In this document: in pieces, positions 51,015-61,407 of the stretch
Position numbering within the stretch: position 1 is the first letter of the stretch
Layout of the letters: every line of letters starts with the position of its first letter
Assembly (NCBI RefSeq): GCF_003013715.1
Contig: NC_072816.1
Location: 248,001-312,000, forward strand
Source: Candidozyma auris
Lineage: Eukaryota; Ascomycota; Pichiomycetes; Serinales; Metschnikowiaceae
Direction of reading: 5' to 3'
DNA: 64,000 nucleotides
The notes under the pieces: model-generated
What the model saw: only the letters and a program-made list of their open reading frames with translations
What the model was told of the DNA's origin: nothing
The model's database searches: none
Made by a program: the position numbers and the translations under genes

Positions 51015-52778
51015 ATGTCCTTTGAACAAGACGAGTCCCTATTGAGTGACCCTACCACAGTGTCTAGTACAGCATCTCATCAACACCAGCAAGAGCAGGA
51101 AATGCTATCGTCGTATTCCGTTCCGAAACCGCCAATGTCCACTCAGCAATCCACTGCTGCTACCGAAACTGAGAACGAGTCGTCTTCTACTCAACTGGAA
51201 CAGCCTCGAACACTCTGGATGGGTGATCTAGACACGTGGCTAGATGAGGCTGCCATAGTTGACTTGTGGTGGCAAATTATGCGCAAGAAGGTCAACGTCA
51301 AGGTGATCAAGCCCAAGAACCCAAAACCAGAGTCTCCTTACATGGGCTTGACCCACCTGGGTTACTGTTTTGTTGAGTTTGAGAGCTACGACGATGCTCA
51401 AGAGGCACTAAGACTCAATGGCCAGCTTCTCCCTGATATCGCCATGCCCTCTCAGCGTCACTTCCCCAATAACCCTGATAACCAGAAGAAGTACTTTAGG
51501 TTGAACTGGGCTTCGGGTGCAACGCTACTGGCACCTATAGTTCATTCACCGGAGTACTCTTTGTTCGTGGGAGACTTAAGTGCTTCGACCACAGAGGCTC
51601 ACCTTCTTCTGTTTTTCCAAAAACTGTTTCCTGATTCGATCAAGACTGTAAGAGTCATGACTGATCCCGTGTCTGGAAAGTCTCGCTGCTTTGGCTTTGT
51701 CCGATTTACAGATGACGCTGAACGTAGACGTGCCCTTGTTGAGATGAATGGCGCCTGGTTTGGTGGTAGACCGTTAAGGGTCGCTTTGGCCACCCCCAGA
51801 AATTCTTCAATGAACAGCAGGTCTCCAAAGCATGACTATAGGAATAACGCTATGCCTCCCTCAACTCCTTACATGGATCAGCAGCCGGACTACATGTATC
51901 TTGGCCCTGGACCCAATGCTCCAGTCCCTGGAGCACCTCCAACGACATCTTCTGGATACTATTATCCTCTGCCGATGATGGGAGATAAAGCATCAGAAAT
52001 GAACCCTTATAGTATGGGAGTCCCCGCTCAAAGTATGCCACCACAAGGTATGCCAACCAATATACCCCATCATGGCCAGCCGTACCTGGATCCCACAAAC
52101 ACGACTGTTTTCGTAGGTGGGCTTTCATCTGAAGTCAGCGAACAGACCCTTCTCACCCTTTTCATGCCTTTTGGAGTTATTCAACAGATCAAAATCCCCC
52201 CAGGCAAAAATTGTGGATTTCTCAAGTACTCAACACGAGAAGAGGCGGAAGAGGCAATTCTGGCCATGGAAGGCTTCATTATTGGGGGAAATCGTGTTCG
52301 TCTAGGTTGGGGAAGAGTTAGTGCAAACAACAAGAAATATCAACAGCAAAGGCTGCTGTATGCCCAAATGGCTCAGATGCAAGCTGCCGCTGCTATGTCC
52401 ATGGGGATGGACCCAGCTTCCGCATACGCAGCTGCTGCGGCTGCCGCCGCCTCTGGATATCCACCACCTCTGAGCGGAATGCCAGGTAACTCTTCTGGAT
52501 ATGCTCCAGTTCCAATGAACATGCCGCAAATGCACCCGATGAGTGGTGGGATGTCTGCTTATGGAATGGGTGAACATGGTCCTAATAGCGAGGAGCTTAA
52601 TGACCACGAATCATCACCTACATCGACTCACCGAGATAGTCTACAAAATCAACATAGCGGTGAATACGAGCAGACGGGCCACAGCGACCCCGACGCATTG
52701 ACCGCTACATTGGATCAGCTCCACATAGACCCTGACTCTGCGGCGGAGAAGAAGGACTCTACAGAGAAGGAGCAATAG
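51015..52778 (+). CDS. NGR1: Three-RRM RNA-binding protein Ngr1
   Basis: RNA-binding protein of the Ngr1/Nam8 (TIA-1-like) family; Ngr1 promotes decay of specific mRNAs such as POR1 in S. cerevisiae and sits in cytoplasmic granules. The 587-residue product has RRM1 (about 64-165, with a long loop and TLWMGDLDTW), RRM2 (about 181-260, SLFVGDLSAS and CFGFVRF), RRM3 (about 363-435, TTVFVGGLSS and CGFLKY), then a Met/Ala/Gln/Pro-rich tail with an eight-Ala run. RRM1-2 wording (FRLNWASGATLLAP, IKTVRVMTDPVSGKSRCFGFVRFTDDAERRR) fits Ngr1 rather than Nam8. CTG codons fall at non-Leu positions of the family. The start at 51015 precedes an acidic Gln/Ser-rich leader. Confidence 0.88.
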   Translation: MSFEQDESLLSDPTTVSSTASHQHQQEQEMLSSYSVPKPPMSTQQSTAATETENESSSTQLEQPRTLWMGDLDTWLDEAAIVDLWWQIMRKKVNVKVIKPKNPKPESPYMGLTHLGYCFVEFESYDDAQEALRLNGQLLPDIAMPSQRHFPNNPDNQKKYFRLNWASGATLLAPIVHSPEYSLFVGDLSASTTEAHLLLFFQKLFPDSIKTVRVMTDPVSGKSRCFGFVRFTDDAERRRALVEMNGAWFGGRPLRVALATPRNSSMNSRSPKHDYRNNAMPPSTPYMDQQPDYMYLGPGPNAPVPGAPPTTSSGYYYPLPMMGDKASEMNPYSMGVPAQSMPPQGMPTNIPHHGQPYLDPTNTTVFVGGLSSEVSEQTLLTLFMPFGVIQQIKIPPGKNCGFLKYSTREEAEEAILAMEGFIIGGNRVRLGWGRVSANNKKYQQQRLLYAQMAQMQAAAAMSMGMDPASAYAAAAAAAASGYPPPLSGMPGNSSGYAPVPMNMPQMHPMSGGMSAYGMGEHGPNSEELNDHESSPTSTHRDSLQNQHSGEYEQTGHSDPDALTATLDQLHIDPDSAAEKKDSTEKEQ

Positions 52779-53193
52779 ACCGCCTTTTTAAACAAAAACA
52801 AGAAGTCATTTGCTAGAGAACAATGCTGGGATATTACGGGCTGGACCCATAGGAAAAGTCGCCTTGGAGGCGGTAGGATAAAGCTGCCACGTGTGCAGCT
52901 TGGGCTGGACCCACATGAAGAACCGGTTGAAAATAGGTAGAGGAAGAATTTCAGATATCTCATTGTAGTGGTTGAGCCTTAGTAGCAACACCTGGCTCGA
53001 TTATTTGCTCTGCTTCCAGCTTAAACGTCTTGGAACCATCCTCAACTATTTAAGAGGCAAGTACCATTCCATGACCTGGCTAAGCTAGAGAGATAACACT
53101 ACAGAAAAGCATACTACGAGTCCTTATTAAGGTACATGTTTGCCCTATATAATTTTGTAATGGCATTCATATTCAATGACGACTCCCGAGCCG
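52779..53193. other. Convergent 3' interval with hairpin cluster
   Basis: Lies between the NGR1 and 53194 gene stops. Holds the hairpin cluster at 52838-52913 (listed); no gene seen. Confidence 0.5.
52838..52913. other. Hairpin cluster bounded by 12-bp direct repeats
   Basis: GGGCTGGACCCA occurs at 52838-52849 and again at 52902-52913, each able to fold as GGG/CCC. Between them are CGCCT-TGG-AGGCG (52859-52871) and AAGCTGC-CACGTGT-GCAGCTT (52881-52901). Four small dyads within 76 bp in a convergent 3' region. It is not a tRNA (no box A/B). Could be a terminator, ncRNA or mobile-element scar. Confidence 0.5.
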
Positions 53194-54462
53194 TCAGAGC
53201 AGAATCACAAGTTTCTGGAGCAGCGACATCAAGTGGCTAAGTTTTCGCTTAACCCATTGCAGCAACAGCGAAAACATATGACTAGGCGGTTGCTTGTCAA
53301 GATTCTCCTCAATACGAGCCTCCACCTTAATTGTTTCAAGGTCGATAGACTCTTTACGTGCTGGAAGTAGCGATGACTCGAATGCATCCTCGATCACCAA
53401 AACGGTGACCTTAGGCTTGAGGGTATCTGCTAGAGTCAGTTGTAGCGAGATTGCTGTGATGATTTCTTGTTTCTTTAAGTGGTATGGAACATACCTGAAG
53501 AGGTGCAAGAGCCTCACAAAGTGGAAGTGATAGGACAATTGACCCACCTCCAAGAAATTTTTGAGCTTCTCAGCGTCATTAGGTTTAGGTAATGATGAGC
53601 AGCTTTTAGGTTCGAAAGAAGGATTGAAATCCGTCAAAGAGAGGATGTAGGCTTCCTCCTTCTTTCGCTCGTATTCTTCGTAGTCTTCTTCATCGGAACC
53701 ACTGTCATAGTCGTCAGAATCATAGTCATTGTAGTAGTCGCTGTCACTATAATCTAGTTCGTTTTGAGCAGCTCTCATAGCAGCAGCTTCCACTTCAATT
53801 CGTTCTTCAGCCTCGTAGGCAGCTTTGATGGCAGCTTGGATTTCCTTAGCCTTCTCATCAGCCTTGAGTTGAGCCCTTAGAGCGTCAGCTTCAGCCATCC
53901 AATGAGCTTCACGGGCCTCGTCTTCAGCCTTAGCCCGCTTGGCCCTTTCAGCTGCCTCTCTCGCTGCCTGCTTAGCTTCTTCTTCTGCTTGCCTCTGTGC
54001 CTCGCAATAAGCATAGTGCTCGGCCTTTTGGTCGTAGTAGTTGAAGAAGTCCATCTCCACCTGCTCCTGAATCCACCAGCTGTCAGGATTAGGCTCAAGA
54101 TGATTGAAGATCTCAGGCATGTAGAAAGTAGCATGAGGAGCCGGCAAGACCAGAAACATGCGCATTTCATCCAAGACAACCATGAAAGGTCCATCCTTGT
54201 ATTTGAGGCCCTTGTGGGTGAAGTCTACAATGAAGACAAGAGCAGTGGAGTTCCTTGCATCATTGATATTGTTTGGCTGGAACTTTTTGAAAAAAAGGTC
54301 AGCTTTCTGATGACTGTCGATGAAAACACAAGGTCCAAGAGTGGCTTTAGGTACCCGGCCTTCTTCGAGGCCGATTTCGTACTCAACGTCAGAGGGTAAA
54401 GGGTTCAAAGGTAAGTTAGGGTTGTTGATCCACTGGTACAATGGGTCGAATTGGTAGCTCAT
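53194..54462 (-). CDS. Unrecognised Ala-rich coiled-coil/acidic protein, 422 aa
   Basis: I do not recognise the family. The N-terminal part (1-150) looks globular, with phrases such as FDPLYQWINNPNLPLNPLP, FVIDSHQK-like CVFIDSHQKADLFFKKF, and KYKDGPFMVVLDEMRMFLVLPAP. Residues about 155-240 form an Ala/Glu/Lys/Arg coiled coil. Residues about 243-280 are an extreme Asp/Tyr/Ser/Glu tract (DYSDSDYYNDYDSDDYDSG). The C-terminal part (290-422) resumes folded, Leu-rich sequence. No signal peptide. The start at 54462 is the first ATG after TATAAAAG (minus strand, 54608-54601), 139 bp upstream. Codon use looks like that of neighbouring genes. Probably clade-specific. Confidence 0.7.
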   Translation of the reverse strand: MSYQFDPLYQWINNPNLPLNPLPSDVEYEIGLEEGRVPKATLGPCVFIDSHQKADLFFKKFQPNNINDARNSTALVFIVDFTHKGLKYKDGPFMVVLDEMRMFLVLPAPHATFYMPEIFNHLEPNPDSWWIQEQVEMDFFNYYDQKAEHYAYCEAQRQAEEEAKQAAREAAERAKRAKAEDEAREAHWMAEADALRAQLKADEKAKEIQAAIKAAYEAEERIEVEAAAMRAAQNELDYSDSDYYNDYDSDDYDSGSDEEDYEEYERKKEEAYILSLTDFNPSFEPKSCSSLPKPNDAEKLKNFLEVGQLSYHFHFVRLLHLFRYVPYHLKKQEIITAISLQLTLADTLKPKVTVLVIEDAFESSLLPARKESIDLETIKVEARIEENLDKQPPSHMFSLLLQWVKRKLSHLMSLLQKLVILL

Positions 54463-56062
54463 TGTTTATCAAAAGCTTAGAAGTTTGTTGAGTGTTGTTG
54501 GGTGTTGATAATTCGTCTTCAGTCAAGTGTTACTCGAGTGAAGAAGAGAAAAAGAAGAGGAGTTGAAGAGAAAAATGCGCTTCACGAGCCCAGGGGGGGC
54601 CTTTTATAGTATTTCAGAACAGCCTACGTAGCAAAATTGTCTTAGAATTGCCCAAGTTTTTAAGACTTGCCTTAGAAAAATGCTCAATTGAAGAAAGTGC
54701 AACTAGTGTGCATTTGTGTTTGTATAGCCTAAAAAAGAGAACTGAAGATAGGTCTCGTATATCACACATTGGGCAACTTTTTTGTTCTTATTTGTACTCT
54801 CCGGCTCTCTGTGATTTTATAGACACCCATACCAATAGGTTTCATAGAAGTATTGGCAATGATTGTAAAGTATCTCGAACAATTCCTCATCGAGTACTAA
54901 GGGTAAGTGCTATAAAGTGGGTCACGCGTAAGAAAAAGAGGATAATATAAGGAATGTCCAATGCAATTTATTGAGAAGTCCAAGAGACATTATATGCCCT
55001 TCGAATTGGGTACTTTCATGATCCCCGGTCAAATGAAGCGTGAAGCACATTCGACTCGACTTTAATTGTGCTCTTTCATAGGTTGAAAATCAGTTACACA
55101 ATCGATTAGAATATAGATTGTGATGTAGTTTAGAATTTGACCAGTCGTACATAGAAATCGATAGTAGTTCTTCGTCAATGTATCAAAGGACACGCCCTAT
55201 AGAGAAAGCTGTATGTTACATGAGTACATGTTCTTTGCTTCTAAAGAGTAAGAGAGCAGTAAATTAAGAAGACAACTGAGGCTTATCTTCAGCTCCTTGC
55301 CTACTCATGACAATTTTTAATCTTGTATCATTCGTAGTATTTATATACTTTGATAGGGTGGAGGTGTAATCACATCGCCTCGGCTATTTAAGAGGTCTTT
55401 TGCATACACAGCAATATTTTATTCTTAGCCTATCCTTTATCAATAGCTAAAGAGATTTCAAATCGCTTATAAAAGAAAATTTTAATTATCATGAAATTTC
55501 AGAATGAGGGACAATACTTTTTATGCTGGCGGCGTCTCATCAGTGTCCAATGGATTTTAAGAAGTTTAAGGAGAAAAATCCACCACCATCCTTGTTGATA
55601 TATAATAAAAGATTCCCCTTTATCTGACTAGTAAATCAGCCATTGTTGTAGAGAGAGAGAACCTGGAAATCACACTTGGAGTACTTCGAAAGGCTCATAG
55701 AGCGGGCCCATGGAGAAGGAAATGCTTGACAGCCACACCACCTACAACTTTATCTTTTTCCCGATATTCTAACACAAAGTATATCGAAGCAAACGAAGGT
55801 CACTTCAAGAGGTTTGCCAGCGCATAGCGTCGTGTAACAGCGTCTCTCGATACTGAGTGGTCTTGGGTCAACAGCTGAGCCCGTCTAACCTCCATCACGC
55901 CACGCCAAAATACTGACTGACCAATCAAGGACGATTTCTACGGTTCTTACCACCCGCCAAACACCTACTTCCTCTACACTCTTGGTAATCAAAAAAACAT
56001 CATTAAAAGCTAACGTAAAGTGTACAAAGACATATAAACTAAAACATACGGGCCGAAGCAGC
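54463..56062. other. AT-rich gene-free interval upstream of the 53194 gene
   Basis: 1.6 kb with no accepted coding frame. Near 54490-54515 is a GTTG-rich stretch (TTGTTGAGTGTTGTTGGGTG). A TATA box for the minus gene is at 54601-54608. A CCAATCA box occurs near 55921. The H3 3' flank occupies the right end. AT-rich over about 54960-55660. Confidence 0.45.
54601..54608 (-). promoter_or_regulatory. TATA box of the 53194 gene
   Basis: Minus-strand TATAAAAG, followed by GCCCCCCC upstream; 139 bp from the ATG. Same TATA octamer as the other unrecognised gene at 33753. Confidence 0.55.
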
Positions 56063-58148
<2,086 letters not shown>

Positions 58149-58820
58149 TTAGTTTCTGTACCACATACGCGTGATTCTTGTCTTCATCATCTTCTTCTGT
58201 AATTGGAACACACCGTACATCAACGCTTCAGCAGTTGGAGGGCATCCAGGCACGTAAATGTCCACTGGAATAAGACGGTCACAACCTCTCACAACAGAGT
58301 AAGAGTAGTGGTAGTAACCACCACCATTGGCGCACGAGCCCATAGAAATCACCCATCTAGGGTCAGACATCTGGTCATACACTTGTCTCAATGCTGGAGC
58401 CATCTTGTTTGTCACAGTACCTGCGACAATCATAATATCGGATTGACGAGGAGAAGCACGGAAAATGATACCCAATCTATCCTGATCGTATCTAGGAGTA
58501 GACACATGCATCATCTCTACCGCACAGCAGGCCAACCCGAAAGTGACTGGCCAAAAGGACGACTTTCTTGCCCACATGGCAATGGCGTCGAGAGACGTCA
58601 AAGCGTAGTCGACAGGAGAAGATGCAGTTTTCTGGGACATGAGAGTGAAGTCAGTATCCAACTTTTTTGGGGTCAAGTCCTTAGCAGAAACGTTGCCTCC
58701 ACCAATTTGTTTAGTGGAGACCATGCGAAGAGACTGGTTGCGGAAAGCGCCAAAAAGAGGGGCAGCTACCGAAAGGTGGGGCACTGTCCTAAGGGAGCTT
58801 GTGGCAACCGGCAACATCAT
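58149..58820 (-). CDS. NADH:ubiquinone oxidoreductase PSST subunit (complex I, NDUFS7/NuoB type)
   Basis: Mitochondrial complex I subunit carrying iron-sulfur cluster N2, the last electron carrier before ubiquinone. The 223-residue precursor begins with an Arg/Ser-rich presequence ([17 protein letters not shown]), then the mature domain with [16 protein letters not shown] (C98, C99), [41 protein letters not shown] and [11 protein letters not shown], giving all four cluster ligands. The start at 58820 is preferred over a non-ATG extension. Presence of complex I excludes Saccharomyces-like yeasts. CCAAT and a TATA-like element lie 80-100 bp upstream. Orthologues are called NUK/NUO subunits in other fungi; I leave the symbol blank. 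Confidence 0.95.
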   Translation of the reverse strand: MMLPVATSSLRTVPHLSVAAPLFGAFRNQSLRMVSTKQIGGGNVSAKDLTPKKLDTDFTLMSQKTASSPVDYALTSLDAIAMWARKSSFWPVTFGLACCAVEMMHVSTPRYDQDRLGIIFRASPRQSDIMIVAGTVTNKMAPALRQVYDQMSDPRWVISMGSCANGGGYYHYSYSVVRGCDRLIPVDIYVPGCPPTAEALMYGVFQLQKKMMKTRITRMWYRN

Positions 58821-59809
58821 GGCTATGTGGTATGTATAAGTGTTAAGTGGTGATGTTGGTCTGAATTTGTAGCTTTTTTTTTGCGAGCTGCAATCAGCAT
58901 ATATTAGAGCAAAGTGATTGGATAGGTGCGTGACGCGCATGTGCAGGACGGCTCGGACCTCCACACAAGTTGTATATTGGATGGTGTAGCAGATGTAACT
59001 GACAAATATATAAGGGATCTAAATTGATAACTTTATTGCGTTTGTTCATCAGTAGGCCATGATGTGGTTTTTTTGTGATACTCGGTGCTAAAATGTGCAA
59101 CTGTAGGGAGTGCTTTTTTTTTTACCTTGAGGATCGGTTGCAAATACTGCGTGACGGAGGAAAGATGATGAGTAGAAAAGACAATTTACGGCGGAAGACA
59201 CAGACTTTCGCTGGAAATATTGTCTGATTGATAATTCTGGCATCTTAGGGATATGGAGATCTTGCTACGAAAGTAAGGTTTCAATTTTCTTTGTGTCAGG
59301 GTGATTTATTTCTCATATTTCTCTCGTTCGTTTTACCTCATACAGCAAATATTGGTAAGGCGGTTTGTAATCAGTTCACGTTCATTCTTTCTTCGAGGGA
59401 CTTTTCTTTTTTCATACTTAGTGGCCTATAATCAGGCACTTCTCAAGTAAAATCCAAGAATTTCATTGCCTCATCTCCAAACGCCTAAAGAGATCTATTT
59501 TTGAAGGAATACTAAATTTGAGCCACAAAAGTGTAATCTGACAACCACAGTAAACTTCACCATTATGTCTTAGAGCGCTATAATTCGCCATTTTCCCTCA
59601 TGGCTTCAATCGTTCAAGGAACTCTGACTTAGAAGCGAGCGTTCGAATTGCGCACTCAAGTGATTGTTTAATCCCGGTATCCCGATATAAGCGAGCCAAA
59701 GAACAACAGAAAAACTCATTAAAGTCGTCATTTCACAATATGATGTCTTTTTATCAAAAGTGCCTTGAACAATTCCATCAAAATCACCAATCTCTCATTC
59801 CTTTTGCAT
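58821..59809. other. Complex I subunit promoter and SUS1 3' flank
   Basis: No gene seen. CCAATCA on the minus strand at 58916-58921, TATA-like TAATATATG at about 58898-58905, and poly-T stretches near 59114-59122. Confidence 0.5.
58917..58921 (-). promoter_or_regulatory. CCAAT box upstream of complex I gene
   Basis: Minus-strand CCAAT in CTATCCAATCA context, about 97 bp upstream of the ATG and just upstream of the TATA-like element. Hap2/3/5 control of respiratory genes through CCAAT is established in yeasts; binding here is inferred. Confidence 0.5.
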
Positions 59810-60100
59810 CTACTGAATCGCATCATCTAGGTACTGCTTGATTTTCTCCAAGACATCTTCCTTGACTGAATCTGGCACCTTTTCTTCTGCTTTTGGCCTT
59901 AAAAACTCATAAAGACTCTCGAAATTGGATCCCTCCAGCTCCAGCTTCTGAAGCTCTCTGCTTGCAATTTGAGACACCTCGTCGAACCAACCACTCTCGT
60001 ACAACTTGAGCTTGAGGTGCTTGGAAATGATCTCGTAGTTGCCCAGAGAGACCAAATGGTCCTGAATTTTTGCCTTGATAGCATCTGTATCGTCGACCAT
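59810..60100 (-). CDS. SUS1: SAGA/TREX-2 subunit Sus1 (ENY2)
   Basis: Small helical protein shared by the SAGA deubiquitinase module (H2B deubiquitination) and the TREX-2 complex (mRNA export at the nuclear pore). The 96-residue product from ATG at 60100 (MVDDTDAIKAKIQDHLV) has the ENY2 pattern: LGNYEIISKHLKLKLYESGWFDEVSQ and PKAEEKVPDSVKEDVLEKIKQYL. The length equals that of S. cerevisiae Sus1. Unlike the S. cerevisiae gene, famous for two introns, the frame here is continuous. Divergent from YSA1 with 121 bp between start codons. Confidence 0.94.
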   Translation of the reverse strand: MVDDTDAIKAKIQDHLVSLGNYEIISKHLKLKLYESGWFDEVSQIASRELQKLELEGSNFESLYEFLRPKAEEKVPDSVKEDVLEKIKQYLDDAIQ

Positions 60101-60221
60101 TTCCAAGTTGAAAAAAGAACGTAGACGCTGATGTATATATATCACTGGGTACAGTTTGTGCGATATCGGTTGGGTACAGTAGTTGCACTTGAAGCAAGCG
60201 TACTACTACTTGCCCCCTTGT

Positions 60222-60920
60222 ATGATAAGAGTACCCTTCAGGTTTACCAAATATTCATCCAGAAGCCTTCGTTTATTCAGCATAACAAGAATGAGCAATT
60301 CCCCCTACGACGCCAAAATAAAGTCCATTGAAGCCTCAGACCAAGGCAAATGGATCCAGACAAGAAAGATCAACTATATCGATCCTGCTGGCAGGGAGAG
60401 AGTTTGGGAAATGGCCGTAAGGACAACCAGAACTGAGACTACCGGGTTGGACGCCGTTTCCATCTTCGCTCTCCTCAAGAAACAGGGCCAGCCGAATGAG
60501 TTGGTGCTAGTGAAGCAATTCAGGCCACCATGTGAAAAGGTAGTGATTGAAATGCCCGCAGGGCTCATTGACCCCAATGAATCGGTCGAGGCGACTGCTG
60601 AGAGAGAATTGATTGAAGAAACTGGTTACCACGGGAAGGCCACGAGCAGTTCCCATCAGGCGCTCACCATGTTCAGTGATCCGGGGCTCACCAACGCCAA
60701 CATGGCGTTGGTCACAGTGGACGTTGACTTGGATGACCCAAAAAATCAGAATCCGAAGGCCGAAAATGACGATGGCGAGTTCATCGAGGTGTTCACGTTG
60801 CCCATTGAAAGGCTCTTGCAGGGCCTCCAGGATACTTGTCAGAAAGAGGGTTGTGTGGTGGATGCTAGATTGTATCACTTTGCTGCTGGCATTGACGTTG
60901 CTAGAAAGGCGTTGCAGTGA
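60222..60920 (+). CDS. YSA1: Nudix ADP-ribose/ADP-sugar pyrophosphatase
   Basis: Nudix hydrolase that splits ADP-ribose and related nucleoside diphosphate sugars to AMP and sugar phosphate. From ATG at 60222 it is 232 residues; from the second in-frame ATG at 60291 it is 209. The first 23 residues (MIRVPFRFTKYSSRSLRLF) are Arg/Ser-rich with no acidic residue, like a mitochondrial presequence, so dual localisation through two starts is possible. The core has KWIQTRKINYIDPAGRERVWE, the Nudix box GX5EX7REUXEEXGU from about residue 114 (GLIDPNESVEATAERELIEE then TG), and the downstream FSDPGLTN segment. The S. cerevisiae enzyme is 231 aa. TATATATA at about 60133 precedes it. Confidence 0.94.
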   Translation: MIRVPFRFTKYSSRSLRLFSITRMSNSPYDAKIKSIEASDQGKWIQTRKINYIDPAGRERVWEMAVRTTRTETTGLDAVSIFALLKKQGQPNELVLVKQFRPPCEKVVIEMPAGLIDPNESVEATAERELIEETGYHGKATSSSHQALTMFSDPGLTNANMALVTVDVDLDDPKNQNPKAENDDGEFIEVFTLPIERLLQGLQDTCQKEGCVVDARLYHFAAGIDVARKALQ

Positions 60921-61407
60921 TGGTGGTAGAGAAGAATATGGATCCTAAGTGTGACCCGTGAGAGGGTTTTGCAGGAAAATCAATGTCCCATAGAAAACGA
61001 TACATTTTATCCTTCAGGATCACCCCATGTGACACGATAAAACACATTGTAACGACACTCTCTTGAGTGCCCAATTCTCTTAAACCTTATTTCATCATTT
61101 GTTCTGCATTCTCTATGGAAGTGGCATTAGCATCCTCGGCTGCAAATCTCATTACCCTGCCTGCTCTACCAAGGGTATATCTGTAGAATGCATAACAAAA
61201 ATTAACAGCAAACAAGGAAATCCATCAATGAGATTCGAAGAGTTATTAGCTTTCCACATCCTTCCCCGTATCCTCGAATTCTTTCCTCTCATAAGTGTAG
61301 TGGGCTTCGGCTTCCTCAGGTGAGTGCGAATACCTCATGCAACTCACGCCTAAAAGAATAGGTACTACCCCAGATTTCCTCACAACTACCACATCTTCAT
61401 AGTCAAA
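60921..61407. other. Intergenic region before the RING-CH-like gene
   Basis: YSA1 3' flank and promoter of the gene at 61408. No element recognised with confidence. Confidence 0.45.

Noticed and set aside
54488..54515. GTTG-rich stretch as possible LTR end
   Set aside because: No matching second copy, target-site duplication or retroelement coding sequence was seen.
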